DNA of 64,000 nt from Apium graveolens (lineage: Eukaryota > Streptophyta > Magnoliopsida > Apiales > Apiaceae), in assembly GCF_009905375.1 (NCBI RefSeq), contig NC_133647.1:136395263-136459262 (forward strand), written 5' to 3'. Both the position numbers and the translations under genes were made by a program. This document shows positions 1 through 11,589 of the stretch, piece after piece; the first letter of the stretch is position 1; the number at the start of each line of letters is the position of its first letter. The notes below the pieces were generated by a model. The model was not told the DNA's origin, made no database searches, and saw only the letters and a list, made by a program, of their open reading frames with translations.

Positions 1-235
1 CATTCTGCTACTGTCATGTATTTTGCCTTACATGTTAAGAGGGCAACTGTCGGATTCTTTTTTGATGACCAAGAAAATACCGCGGATCCGATATGGAAAG
101 CATACCCCGAAGTGCTTTCCCGTCATCCAAGTCATCACTATAATCACTGTCTGAGTAGTCAACTAATTTTGAATCTTGAGAATGAGTCTAAAACAGACCA
201 TTATCAAGCGTACATTTAATATATCTCAAAATTAT
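1..235 (-). pseudogene. Ty1/Copia RNase H fragment, cut by the window edge
   Basis: Read on the minus strand, this encodes the end of a Copia reverse transcriptase and the start of its RNase H. A degenerate KCTLDNGLF block (family form KGTLDYGL) is followed by YSDSDYSDDLDDGK (family form YSDADWAGD..DRKS), a Ser-Lys-Lys-Gln-like stretch, and LLTCKAKYMT (family form LSTCEAEYMA) at the window edge. Stop codons and a frame change break it, and the acidic residue of the EAE motif is lost. The rest of the element lies to the left of base 1. The plus-strand reading frame over 16-219 is a shadow of this fragment. Confidence 0.75.
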
Positions 236-239
236 TTTG

Positions 240-1090
240 GCTTCCAAGAAGTGATCTTATTTCGGTTTCTTCATAAATTTCAAACAATATTTTCTCAATA
301 TAGCAATATTAAAGCCATATAAGCTTCCAAACCCCAACCCTCCCTTACTTTCACTCCATCTCATAGCATCCCAACAAGGGAGTTTATTCATCTCCCTCTA
401 TTCGACCTTGAATTTCACCAATTCTTGTTAAATACTACCTCCATTTCTTGATATAACGTTTTAGGCAAGAGGAAACAAGGCATGCAATAAAATGGATTGA
501 GCTACATTTTTAATCGAAACTGATTTACCTGCACAAGATATAGGTTTCGATCGCCATCTTTAAATTCATTTACAAATCCTTTCCTTCAAAAAACCAAAAA
601 CTCTCTTTTTTGATCCTCCAATGAATTATGGTGGTCCAAGATAATTATTGTCAATTATATCAGTTAACACCCCAAAAGTTTCAGACAATTGTTGCTGCTT
701 AACCCTGCATACATTCGCACGGTAAAACACTCCAGATTCTTGAAAATTAATAAATTGTCTTGATCATTCTTCGTACTTTTTTGTAGAGTCTTAACTGCTA
801 GTACTCGTTCTGCATTTCCCTTATAGGAAAGAAAACTGTCATATGCAAATAGCAGATTACTCACAGCTGGTGCAGTTGGGCTAATGTAGCATCCAGTCAT
901 ACACTCGTTACTCGAAGTTTGGTCAATCACATTTGAGAGGCCTTCTACACAGAGAAGAAATAAGTACGGGGACAATGGATCCCCTTGACGTAAGCCTCAT
1001 TTTAATTTGATTGGTCCAATAGATGAGCCTGTGAAACAAAAGTCATAGGATCCTGTAGTCACACATAGCATCACCCAATTCACCCACATC
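240..1090 (-). pseudogene. L1-type LINE reverse transcriptase fragment
   Basis: On the minus strand, from about 1085 downward, the translation carries the plant LINE ORF2 landmarks in order. These are WVNWVMLCVTTGSY, GLRQGDPLSPYLFLLCVEGL, FAYDS (the catalytic FADDS box with Asp changed to Tyr), a GPP..GGSKKRVFGFLK block, KSVSIKNVAQSI and SESKGGLGFGSLYGFNIA. The longest open piece is 664-975. Several stops and frameshifts and the damaged FADD box make it inactive. It lacks the endonuclease and the ORF2 tail, so it is a truncated copy. It abuts the Copia fragment at its left and a Gypsy fragment at its right. Confidence 0.85.
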
Positions 1091-1114
1091 GAACAAAAAC
1101 CAATTTGAATAATA

Positions 1115-2760
1115 CGATACGGTAGATTTTATAGAATTAGGTAGATGAGTTGTTGCAGAAGAGGTTTATTCGTGAGAGTATGACTCCGTGTGTGGTACTT
1201 GCATTACTAAAGTTGAAGAAAGACGGTAGTTGAAAAATATGTGTTGAATGTAGAGTCATAAATAAGATATTCATGAGATATAGTTGCGCTATCCACGTCT
1301 GTATAACATGTCAAACATTATATATTATTTACAAACATAAGTTTATGAAGTGTATATCATCGATTTGAGTTAAACAATGAGTCGAAAATAAAGGCCTTCA
1401 GTATGAAAGATGAACTTTATGAGTGCATCTTGATTGCTTTCAAATTATGGAATGCTCCAAGGACTTTAATGTAAATAAGAAATCATATATTACGTCCTTT
1501 CATTACAAAATTCATCTTTAAAAGGTCATACTTTATTTAGAAAGTTTATTTTGTTCTAAACCACAAGTCTAATATGCTAAATAAGGTGGCTGGTTTGTTG
1601 AGTCCTAGATCTCATTTATTGGTTATCATCAACACGAAGTAGCGAGGTTTTAATTTTATAAAAGAATAGTATGTCGTTGATGACGAATTTTCTCAACGTG
1701 TGGTAAAGTGATTCAGTAGAGAATAACATGTCACTGACGTTATCTAGAGTTAATCAATTATGCATTCCTAAAAATTCATCATGCCAAAAATTAATTAGGA
1801 ATTTTCATTATGATGGACTAAGTCATCATCTTAGGCGTGATTAGACGATAAATGTTAAGTAAGTTAGAGATGTTCTTGGCCTCAACTCAAACATGATGTA
1901 GAAAGTTCTACAGCAACTCCTCTACCTAATTCTGTAAAATATCAGTTCTTTTGTGATCATCCTAAAAAAATTAGGTAATATTTTATAGGTAAAAATTTAG
2001 AAACACAAGTATGTAAGTATAAGTTGAAGTAAAAAAAACCAAAGATTCAGAATGTTAAATATAAAAAGTATGAGGATATGAAGATTGTTCAAAGAAGGGA
2101 CCATTTGATGATTTTTTAAACAAATGAGAGGTTTGTTCTAGAGATATTCAACATATTAAAGCCAGCTAAATATAATAAAATAAATAAATTATAAAGTTTA
2201 TTTGGTTAATCATTTTATAGATACGAGTATTTGAAAACTTTCAAGGTAGATGACCTACTACATGAGTTTCATGATGACGTTCCTTTATATCCAAATTTTA
2301 AATCGAGGTTCCAATTTTTCAAAGGTAAGAGGAACTGATCGAAAATAAGAGGTATGAGATTTTGAAGAAAAACTTGACAGAAGAAGGCATGAAAGGAAGC
2401 AAGGAATTAACAATATTATTATACTTAGGGGCTTCCTAATCATGCCAAAACAGTGTAATGAGATTTTGGTGCATGAATCTGCTCAAAACTGCATGATCAT
2501 GTTATTTATACTTAATATTTTAGTTTTCATTAAAAATTATTTTTATTATAGTTGAGGATTTTATCCTTAGGTAAACAATATTATGATGGTACAATAATAT
2601 TATTAAAAACAATTCCTAAGAGTTTTTCGAATTCGTGTTTGCGTATTAGTGTTTGTCCTTGTTAATACAACTCTCCAGTTATACCTCAATCACCATATTT
2701 AAGTATTTCCTAGTATTATTCTTTTTTCAGTATTTTTGAATGTTTCTATAATTGTTTGTA
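1115..2760 (+). pseudogene. Ty3/Gypsy (chromovirus-like) RT-RNase H-integrase-3' end remnant
   Basis: The start encodes a Gypsy RT entry motif ([17 protein letters not shown], then LKKDGS), followed near 1350-1500 by ESKIKAFSMKDELYE and NAPRTLM blocks. A large deletion then leads to the RNase H tail and integrase zinc region (LCIPKNSS, HYDGLSHHLRRD) around 1740-1870. The 3' end of pol (TFKVDDLLHEFHDDVPLYP) lies near 2240-2300. Many stops break it. From about 2400 to 2760 there is non-coding 3' sequence shared with 12916-13420 (inverted) and partly with 61450-61560, so these are copies of one family. I could not delimit its LTRs. Confidence 0.75.
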
Positions 2761-2944
2761 CATATTTTTAAATTGTAGAACCCCAATTACATCAATTATT
2801 TTATATTTTATTTGTTATATATGATTAACATAACCAAAATAAAAAAATAATTTGTAATTTTTTAATTTAATTTGCTTAGAAGACCGGTTCCCTTAATCCC
2901 TTTTATAATATCTCAAACTGTGTAAAATCTAAAAGCAAAGCGCT

Positions 2945-3118
2945 TTGGAAATACGATTGTTCTACTTTACCGTTACTAATTTTGATTTTTCTGTGAGGTT
3001 ATTAGGGTCTCCACTGGTGAAGCGAATATCAGCATACATGGATGTAGCTCTTATGGCAGTTCAATTATATGACAGAGTGATTAACAAAAGGCAGCAACAT
3101 CATGATATTGCATGTTTA
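2945..3118 (+). other. Exon-like open frame, 5' half, interrupted by Copia A
   Basis: This open stretch ends exactly at the Copia A target site. Its reading frame continues without a shift into 7847-7926 once the element and one copy of the 5-bp duplication are ignored. The encoded peptide is not transposon-like (for example LLGSPLVKRISAYMDVAL, then QLYDRVINKRQQHHDIACL). A possible splice acceptor lies near 3000-3010 (ttattag). I do not recognise the family. It may be a host gene exon or a piece of an unrecognised repeat. Confidence 0.4.
3114..3118. repeat. Target-site duplication gttta, left copy (Copia A)
   Basis: The bases gttta precede the 5' LTR and recur at 7842-7846 straight after the 3' LTR. 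This matches the 5-bp duplication Copia integrases make. Confidence 0.9.
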
Positions 3119-3417
3119 TGTTGGGCCTTATTAATCTAAACGTGGTTTAGTTTTATTATGTCTGAATTATGTAGTTAATAACCCAATGTTTATATGTAAA
3201 CGTTGGCCGGATTTGACAGAGTCCAACTAGTTGTTAGTCATTAGCATTGTAGTGGACAAAAAGTAGGATCTGAGTGCCTAGTTTGTAGGAGCGTGTATTG
3301 AGTTTTCTGCTGTTTTAGTACTTTGTATTCCTGTTGAGCAAAGACAACAATTTCATAGACTTTCCATACTTGTTGTCATTGTTATACAATTCCTTTACTT
3401 TTAGTTTATATCTAACA
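3119..3417 (+). repeat. Copia A 5' LTR
   Basis: A 299-bp LTR running from TGTTGGGCC to TATCTAACA. It is directly followed by the primer-binding site and matches 7543-7841 over its whole length with about twenty substitutions and no obvious length change. Confidence 0.93.
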
Positions 3418-3419
3418 TC

Positions 3420-3431
3420 TGGTATCAGAGC
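3420..3431 (+). other. Copia A primer-binding site
   Basis: TGGTATCAGAGC two bases after the 5' LTR is the standard plant Copia site complementary to the 3' end of initiator-methionine tRNA, used to prime minus-strand DNA synthesis. Confidence 0.92.
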
Positions 3432-3450
3432 TATCACTTTTCTTGGGCGA

Positions 3451-4720
3451 TGGAGAAGAAGGAGCAAAGAGGGAAACCATGGTCTGAGATACCCAATGAT
3501 TACAAAAATGAACTACACGGTTTGGGCATTAAAATTAAAGGTGATCTTGCTAGCGTATGGTGTGTGGGAAGCTATCGAGCCTAAATATGCTAAAGCTATG
3601 ATGGAAGATAAGGTGGACAAACGAGCATTAGCTATTATCTACCAGGGGATTCCAGATGATCTATTGTTGGCTCTTGCAGAGAAAAAGTCGTCCAAGGAAG
3701 CCTAGGAAGCAATAAAAATCATCAGCTAAGGCAAAGACAAAGTTAAGACTGCAAAGTCACAAACGCACAAAGTAAAGTTCGAGGCATAAAAATGAAGGAC
3801 TCAGAGCATATCGATGACTTTTGTGTGAGACTCTATAGTCTGGTTACTAATATCAGATCTTTGGGAGAGGAGATTAAAGGGGAATATATTGTAAAGAAGC
3901 TTTTAAGGGTTGTACCAACCAGGGTTTTACAAATTGCATCGGCTATTGAACAGTTTGGAAATCTAGAAACCATGTCGGTGGAAGAGGTCACTGGCTCACT
4001 GAAAGCTCATGAGAAGTGAGTGCAGGGAATGCAAGGGAAAACAGAGACTAACGAAGGACAACGGCTGCTGTTAACTGAAGAAGAGTGGCAAAAGAAAGAA
4101 AATAAAGATGGTAAGCTTCTTTTGATAAGAGAAGAGTGGGAAAAGCACGTCTCCAGGTGGTAGTGATTATCGTGCAAGGGATAGTTGCATTATTCGTGAC
4201 ATGAGCCAGTTAAAATGTTTTAATTGTGGTGCTTATGGCCATTTTGCGATGGAGTGTCGAAAGCCAAGGAAAACTAGACCACAAAAGGGTGAGATGAATC
4301 TAACACAAGTGACTGATGATGAGCCTGCTTTACTCATGGTTGTGTGTGAAAAAATTATAGACGAGGTGATTATGTTAACCGAGAACGAGGACTCGGGGAC
4401 AGGCAAGGAAACAGAAGAAAATACATGGTACCTCGAGAATGGGGCTAGCAACCATATGACGGGGCACCGAGAAAAATTTGAAAAAACTTGATAGAACAAT
4501 TGAGGGTGAAGTGAAATTCGGAGATGGGTCATTGGTGAAGATTGAAGGGAAAGGCTCCATCAAAATCAAATGCAAAAATGGAGAAACAAGGGATTTACAC
4601 GGAGTGTACTACATACCAGCCTTACGGAGCAACATAATCAGTTTGGGTCAGTTATCCGAAGAAGGAAATAAAGTTGTGCTAAATGGGGAACACTTGTGGG
4701 TGTTGTGGTAGGATTTTGAT
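3451..4720 (+). pseudogene. Copia A gag and protease, degenerate
   Basis: An ATG at 3451 starts a peptide (MEKKEQRGKPW) that needs a frameshift to reach the gag core NYTVWALKLK near 3510. Gag continues through AIIYQGIPDDLLLALAEK, a stop at 3703-3705, and the block DDFCVRLYSLVTNIRSLGEE (3815-3880), ending after SLKAHEK with a stop. A CCHC zinc knuckle (CFNCGAYGHFAMEC) is intact near 4218-4260. The protease site reads WYLENGASNHM, so the catalytic Asp of DNGAS is replaced by Glu. A frameshift follows at about 4485 before the GDGSLVKIEGKGSI block. These changes would abolish Gag-Pol function. The companion copy in Copia C keeps DNGAS. Confidence 0.9.
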
Positions 4721-4779
4721 GTAGGTGAAACGATTGGAAAATCATTTATATAAAATTTAAATCGAGCAAGGAAATAATC

Positions 4780-7528
4780 AATGTTTGCTAAGACGAGGAG
4801 AAGAGGCTACGTGGTTATGGCATAAACGCCTTGCCCATGTTAATTCAAGGCGATGTCCATGATGTCAAGAAATCAGATGGCACATGGTATTCCTTCACTT
4901 GTTCAACCAAAGGAAAATTACATCGGGTGTCTTATGTCAAAACAAACACGTAAGCCTTTTCCCTCCCAAACTAATTTTATTGCAAAACAGCTTTGGAATT
5001 AGTTCACATCGATCTTTGAGGACCAATAACACCGTCCACCCCAACTGGTAATCAGTATTTTATGTTTATTGTTGATGATTACACCCGTATGATGTGGGTA
5101 TATATGTTGAAATTAAAATCTAAAGCTCTAACAAATTTTAGAAAATTCAAGTTACTGGTTGAGAATGGCACAAAACAGAGCATACAGGTTTTGAGATTTG
5201 ACCGAGGGGTGAATTTTGCTCCAAGGAGTTCGAGAATTTTTGCAATGAGCAAGGAATTTTAAGAAACTTTACAACACCCTACATACCACAACAAAATCGT
5301 GTTGTAGAGCGCTGTAATCGTACCGTAGTAGCCATGGCCAAGAGTATTTTGAAGGAACGACAAGTGTTCGCGAAATTTGGGGTAAAACTGTCAGGCATGC
5401 CGTATATGTGTTGAATAAGTTACCAAAAAGATCTATGTCCTCTGTTACGCCACACGAAGCCTGGTTTCAAAGAAAACCAAGTCTCGAGTTATTGAGAGTT
5501 TTTGGTTGCACAACATGGATGAAAATTCCTACAGTAAACAGCACCAAGTTGGATGACAAGAGTAAATTGGTAGTGCACTTTGATCGAGAACCAGGTACCA
5601 AAGCCTATAGCTTGTTTGATCCTCTTACTCGAAGTATTCATATCAGCAGGGATGTCATGTTCAATGAAGACAAGACACGGTCATGGGAGAGCATAAGCAA
5701 TACTGCCACATCTGGTGCAGATCAGGTGATATTTGATTTCCCTGAGACTGATTCATATGATCAGGTGCCTGATCCTATGACAACATCAACACCTGAAGTT
5801 GTCGTTGGATCACCATAAACTCCAGTACAACAAACTACTAAGAATCCTCAAACAGAGTCTACAGGTTCTGATGTATCTCGAGACATATACGATGATAGTG
5901 TGACACCACGATAGTTCAGATTTCTTAGTGATATTTATGCACACACGAATGTAGTTGAAATGATTGAGGAAGAACTACTATTGATGGGGGTTGACGAACC
6001 AATGTGTTGCGAGCAGGTAGTCAAAGATCCACTATGGAAGGACGCAATGGACAAAGAAATCGATGCCATCGAGAGGAACCATACGTGGGAACTCACATCA
6101 TTACCAAAGGGGCACAAGGTCATTGATTTCAAGTGGGTCATTAAATTGAAAATTGATCAACATGGTGAAGTGACAAAGCACAAAGAATGACTTGTCGCAA
6201 AGGGCTATCTGCAATATTATGAGATCGATTATGAAGAGGTTTTGGCACCTGTGACAAGATTGGAGATAGTACATTTGTTGTTATCCTTGGCAGCTAAAAA
6301 TAATTGGGAAGCACATAATTTGGACGTCAATTCTTCTTTTTTGAATGGTGTCTAGCAAGAAGAGGTTTATGTCTCTCAACCGAAAGGGTATGCCAAGAAA
6401 GGACATGAACACACTGTTTATCATTAGTTAAAAGCCTTATACGGTCTTCGTCAAGTACCACGTGCTTGTTATGCTCATCTAAATAAATATTTGTTGAATC
6501 TTGGTTTTGAAAAGTGTCCTTTCGAATATGCGGTTTATATGAAATGCATGGGTACAGAGTCATTACTCATTGGGGTTTATGTGGACGATCTAATTGTCAC
6601 TGGTACGAATAAGTCAGACATTATCAAATTCAAAGGGGAGATAAGTATAGAATTTGACATGTCTGACTTGGGTAAGTTGTCTTATTACTTAGGTTTGGAG
6701 GTAGTTCAGTGCTATGGTTTCATCAAGATTTGCCAGTCTTCTTACGCGAAGAAAGTGCTCAAACGAGCAGATATGGCTGAATGAAATTCAGTGAAGTATC
6801 CTATGGAGTATAAGTTACACCTACATGCTGATGCAAAGGGAGTAACAGTCAACCCAACACAGTTCCAGAGCATTGTGGGAGGGCTTCAATATCTTGTGCA
6901 CACACGACCGGACATTGCATACGTAGTGGGGATAGTAAGTCGATACATGGAAAGACCAACCGAGTTATATATGAATACTTTGAAAAGGATTTGTCGATAT
7001 ATTAAGGGGACGATACACTATGGTTTGATGTACACAAGAGGACGTGTGAATTATATTTTGTCAGGATTTTCAAACAGTGATTTGGCAGGAAGTGGGGACG
7101 ATAGGAAAATCACCGGAGGGATGGCATTCTATCTCGATGAAAATCTTATAACCTGGGTATCTCAAAAACAGCGTTGTGTTGCTCTTTCATCGTGTGAAGC
7201 CGAATTTATGGCGGCAACAACTGCTACATGTCAAGAAATCTGGTTACAGAGGGTACTCGGGTCTATTCTGAATGTCAAAACCGGTCCAGTCGTTATTGAT
7301 AACAGGTCTGCTGTAGATCTTGCTAAAAATCCTAAATTTTATGGGAGGAGCAAGCATATTGACTTGCGTTATCACTTTATTCGGGACTGCGTAGAGAAGG
7401 GTTTGATAGTGATTAAATTTATGAGCACTAAGGAGCAACGAGCATATATTTTGACAAAGGCACTAGTAGTTACCAAGTTTGAGCATATGAGAGGTCTGCT
7501 AAGTGTCAAGAAGCTTGAAGACGTTTAG
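4780..7528 (+). pseudogene. Copia A integrase, reverse transcriptase and RNase H, degenerate
   Basis: Domains in order are: the integrase zinc region near 4800-4990 (broken), the integrase core 5040-5480 (FIVDDYTRMMWVYMLK; the RTDRGGEF-type box is damaged to RFDRGVNF), and the linker with a capsid-like GCTTWMKIP block. Next comes RT from about 5990 (WKDAMDKEIDAIERNHTWEL) to 6785, where the catalytic YVDD is intact (GVYVDDLIVTG near 6570-6600). RNase H follows at 6791-7528 with SSCEAEFMAATTAT and the tail HIDLRYHFIRDCVEKG. At least five stops or frame changes interrupt it. The final open piece runs to a TAG at about 7526, 14 bases before the 3' LTR. Confidence 0.9.
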
Positions 7529-7529
7529 A

Positions 7530-7542
7530 TTGAGGGGGAGTA
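7530..7542 (+). other. Copia A polypurine tract
   Basis: The run tgagggggagta directly before the 3' LTR is the plus-strand primer tract expected at this position. Confidence 0.85.
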
Positions 7543-7841
7543 TGTTGGGCCTTACTAATCTAAATGTGGTTTAGTTTTATTATGTCTGAATTATCTAGTT
7601 AATAAACCAATGTTTATATGTAAATGTTGGCTGGATTTGAAAGAGTCCTACTAGTTGTTAGTCATTAGCATTGTAGTGGAGAAAAACTAGGATCTGAGTG
7701 CCTAGTTTGTGGGAGCGTGTGTTGAGTTTTCTGTTATTTTAGTACTTTGTATTCCTATTTTGCAAAGACAACAATTTCAAAGAATTTCCATACTTGTTGT
7801 CATTGTTATACGATTCATTTACTTTCAGTTTATATCTAACA
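7543..7841 (+). repeat. Copia A 3' LTR
   Basis: 299 bp, TGTTGGGCC to TATCTAACA, partner of 3119-3417. It is followed by the second gttta target copy at 7842-7846. Confidence 0.93.
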
Positions 7842-7846
7842 GTTTA

Positions 7847-7930
7847 GCACTCAAGACTATTTTTTATGAATTACGTGAATTACCAGTGATGGATACAGAT
7901 AAAGTAATATTAACTCACAACAATGACTAA
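7847..7930 (+). other. Exon-like open frame, 3' half
   Basis: This continues the frame of 2945-3118 after removal of Copia A: ALKTIFYELRELPVMDTDKV, ending at a TAA at about 7928. A possible splice donor (aaagtaat) lies at about 7904, so the true exon may end there instead. It is not transposon-like and I do not recognise it. The sequence is cut off at 7940 by the LTR of Copia B. Confidence 0.35.
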
Positions 7931-7940
7931 ACTTGCTTTA

Positions 7941-8195
7941 TGTTATTTCAGAATAGATAGAATTGAAGAGATAATGAAACAAACTACATGCAGTTGTTTT
8001 TAAACGTGAAAGACTATCGTATAAACCAGGAACTACATACCCGGCTTATCTCCGCTACTTCCCTAAATAAACTCAACATCTAAGACTTATTCTAGGTGCA
8101 TATAACCATGTATATACACAGCTGATGTAGTCCAACATTACATGCATAAATTATAAAACAGATAGTCATATTTAGATTAAATATTTATTCCAACA
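7941..8195 (-). repeat. Copia B 3' LTR
   Basis: On the minus strand it starts TGTTGGAATAAATA at 8195, directly after a purine tract (TTAAAGGGGAGTT, plus-strand 8196-8208). It plausibly ends ...GAAATAACA at 7941, giving about 255 bp. The inner end is firm. The outer end is chosen from the TG...CA rule only, because no second LTR remains for comparison. Confidence 0.65.
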
Positions 8196-8214
8196 AACTC
8201 CCCTTTAATCTAAA

Positions 8215-9790
8215 AATGATTAAGATCCTTGACTCCCGGCAACTTACGTATTCTTCCAAACTTATCAAACGACATGGGCTTGGTGAGGATGTCTGCTCAC
8301 TGCACCTCAGTACTCACATGTTTGATCACTATAGAACCCTTCTCTACGCATTCTCGGATTAAATGATAACGTTCATCTATGTGTTTGCTGCGTCCATGAA
8401 ATACTAGGATCTTAGCAAGATCGATAGAAGATTTATTATTAATATAAAGCACTACTGGCCCAGCTCTAACATTCATAATCTGACTTAACAGGCTGTGCAA
8501 CCATATTCATTGGCATGATGCAGCTGTAGCTGCCATGAACTTAGCTTCGCAGGATGATAATGTTATAGATCGTTGTTTTTGAGATACCCATGCGATTACT
8601 AATTCATCGAGATAAAAAGCCATACCACCTGTAGATTTCTTATCCACAACATCACATGCACCGATACTGTATAAAAAACCAGACAATATATAATCACCAT
8701 GACGTCTAGTATACACTAACCCGTAGTTCAGCATCCCCTTTACATACCTCATTATTCTTTTCACTGTATTTTGATGCAACACTGTTGGCCTCTCCATGAA
8801 CCTACTTACCAATCCTAATACATATGCAATATAAGGATGCGTATGCATGTACTAAATACCTCAAACCACCCAGCATGCTTTTATCGTCTGTGGTGTCAAT
8901 CACGTTTCCCTTTTCATCCTTGTATAACTCGATCTTTGGTTCCATTGGAAACTTAGATGGATTACAATCTGACAGGCCAGCTTTTCTAGTACCTTCCTTG
9001 CATAGGTAACCTTCTTGAGCTCAATATGCCCCTCTCCTTGTTTTACCTCGATGCCAAGGTAATAACTCAGCTTTCCCAGGTTTGACATTTCAAACTCTTT
9101 GCTCATCTGTGACTTAAAACCAGCAATATTGTTAACATCCGTACCTGTGATGATTAAGTCATCCACGTATATGACTATAATTAGCGTCTCTTTTCCCTCC
9201 TTTTTTGTGTACACAGCATGCTCCAGGGGACACTTAATAAATCCCAGCTTATCAAGACTTCTATTCAGCTGAACATACGAAGCTCGGGGAACTTGTCTAA
9301 GTCCGTATAATACTTTGAATAACCTGTAAACCTTTCGCTCTTGCCCTATCTTTTCGTAGCCTTCAGGATGCTGTACGTACACCTCTTCATAGAGTTTTCC
9401 ATTCAGGAAAGATGATTTTACGTCCAAATGATGGACTTGCCTTGAGTTTTGAGATTCCAACGCTAGTAGAAGTCACACTATTTACATCCTTATTACCGGG
9501 GCAAAAACCTCTTCGAAATCAATGCCATACTTTTGCACATATCCTTTCACGACTACCCTCGCCTTGTGCTTTAGTATCTTCTCGTCAGTGTCCCTCTTGA
9601 CTTTGTATACCCATTTAAGAGCAATTGCCTTATGACCTGGAGGTAAGTCTGTCAATTCCTAGGTCATATTCTTCTCTATGGAGCTAATTTCGCAGTCCAT
9701 GGCATGTCTCCAACAATTCTCCTTCACTACCTTTTTTTAATATACTGGTTCATCAACCCCAGTAAATAACAACTCATCAGCCATGTCTTC
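8215..9790 (-). pseudogene. Copia B reverse transcriptase and RNase H, degenerate
   Basis: Read downward from about 9790, the RT begins with a WVYKVKRDTDEK-like block. It continues through HHLDVKSSFLNGKLYEEVYV and LYGLRQVPRA to the intact catalytic IYVDDLIITGTD near 9150-9180 (open piece 9460-8900). RNase H follows in 8848-8507 (YILSGFLYSI, SSCEAKFMAATAASC with Glu changed to Lys in EAE) and 8500-8297 (HIDERYHLIRECVEKG, then a stop before ADILTKP-like text). Short frame breaks separate the three pieces. Confidence 0.88.
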
Positions 9791-9792
9791 AT

Positions 9793-11580
9793 CTAACTGC
9801 ACCTCCTCAGTTTTATCATATATATCATGAAGAGATCGAAAGTGACGAGGTGACACACTGCCATCATATGTGTTGTCAACATTATCAACTGTGTGTCTTT
9901 GACTTGCAATACTGTCACCATGAACAAGAGATGTCCGTGATGACGTCGTCTAAGGTGATTGTGTAGATGAATGTGACATAGTCTGAGGTGACTGTGTGGA
10001 TGACAGATAATTGTCTCCAATGCCTGCACTTTCACTCTGGAAACCACTGCCATCACTGTTGTTATTGTCTTTGTTACTATATTCGGTACTGGATAGTACC
10101 GCGTCATGAGTTGCTTCACTGAAAACCCCTGCCACAACAAAAGAAGAAGGTGATAGATAGGTTTCATTCTTTTTGTTTTCATTATTCAAGTTCAATCCCT
10201 TTGTTTCGTCAAAGACAACATCACGGCTGACGTGCACACAGCCTGTGTCTGGATTGAACATACGGTAGGCCTTTGTTCCTACTTCCCTACCGAGATGAAT
10301 AACACGTATACTTCTGCTACCCAACTTTGTTGTATGCACATTAGGAACCTTCATATATGTAATGCAACCAAAAATCAAGAGATGCTCAAATTTTGGTTCC
10401 TTTTTTGATCATGACTCATACGGTGTATCTCCTTCAAATACTGTAGTTGGGAGTCAATTTAGTAAATAAACAGCATGCCTTATGGCCTCTCCCCACATAT
10501 TTGAAGGCATGTTTCTTTCTTTCAGAAGGCTCCTTCCCATGGCAACCACAGTCCTATTGCGTCGCTCAACAACTCCATTATGTTGTGGAGTATAAGGTAC
10601 TAATTTGGTTTCTTTTTGACCATGACTCATACGGTGTAGCTCCCTCAACTGCTCTAGTTGGGAGTCGATTTAGTAAATAAACAGCATGCCTTATGGCCTC
10701 TCTCCATATAATTGAAGGCATGTTTCTTTCTTTCAGAAGGCTCCTACTCATGGCAACCACAGTCTTGTTGCGTCACTCCACAACTCCATTCTATTGTGGA
10801 GTATAAGGGGCTGTAAAGTGACGAGTAATGCCCATTTCTTCACAGAATTTTATGAAATCACGGGAGTAAAATTTTCCTCCTCTGTGTGTGCGAAGTACTT
10901 TAATGACATGGTTTGATTCCTTTTTAACTTGTGCCTTGAATGTTTTGAAGTGTGCAAGTGCCTCGTCCTTTGTCTTGAGCATATAAATCCACATAGCACG
11001 ACTAAAATCATCAACAAATAACAGGAAAAATATATTACCAGCTCGAGTTGATGGTGAGATTGGACCACGGATGTCTCAATCGATGAGTTCAAGGCGTTCT
11101 TTACCATATAAATTTGATTGCGCAGGAAATGGACGTCTAGCCTGTTTGGACATCAAACGGCCTTGACATATGCCCTTCTGGTGTGAGAAAGCTGGTAGCC
11201 CAAATCCCATGCTATTGTTAGACATCAAATACATGGAATTAAAATTCACATGAATGAGCCGTGAGTGCCACAACCAAGTCATTTCATCCGCTTTTGTTAA
11301 TAGGCACATACCATCAGTATCATTTATCACCACCTTATATAATATATTATTTTCTCGCTTCACTTTCATTATCATCACATTTTCCTCATTATTCACCCAC
11401 AATAAATCTCCCTTAATCAGGTATTTTGCTACCATTTTCAGACAACTGATCCAACAAGATAATATTATTGCATAAACTTGGAATAAAATATACATCTATG
11501 AGAGTACATTCTTTGCCATCCTGAGTTGTCAAATTGATTGATCCTCTGCCATGTATTTCGATTGTTTAGCCATCCCCGAA
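9793..11580 (-). pseudogene. Copia B integrase and linker, degenerate
   Basis: The minus-strand integrase zinc region is seen at 11300-11160 (WLWHSRLIHVNFNSMY, His of LGH lost). The core follows at 11110-10790 (MLKTKDEALAHFKTFK, LRTHRGGKFYSRDF where family members read TDRGGEF). Two copies of the QHNGVVERRNRT-type block follow because of a tandem duplication. The capsid-like domain (GCITYMKVPNVHTTKLG) lies at 10378-10200 and an Asn/Ser-rich linker continues to about 9950. Several stops separate these parts. Confidence 0.85.
10401..10820 (-). repeat. Tandem duplication inside Copia B integrase
   Basis: Two adjacent copies, offset by 211 bp (the catgactcat anchor at 10410 and 10621), repeat the integrase segment encoding VVERRNRT, SLLKERNMPS and EAIRHAVYLLN. 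The copies differ at many positions, so the duplication is old. Confidence 0.88.
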
Positions 11581-11589
11581 TTAGACTTC

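Larger units (their letters stand above)
3119..7841 (+). mobile_element. Copia A: complete but decayed LTR retrotransposon
   Basis: The element is 4723 bp, bounded by two 299-bp LTRs (TGTTGGGCC...CTAACA) and a perfect 5-bp TSD, gttta. It has a methionine-tRNA-type primer site just inside the left LTR and a purine-rich tract (tgagggggag) just before the right LTR. The two LTRs differ at about twenty positions by eye, so the insertion is old. Gag-Pol is broken by many stops and frameshifts. Its gag (YPM..MNYTVWALKLK, then AIYQGIPDD-like) is the same family as Copia C at the right end of the window, and it is also related to Copia B. Confidence 0.95.

Noticed and set aside
10447..10680. Plus-strand 77-codon frame
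   Set aside because: Antisense of the duplicated Copia B integrase segment.
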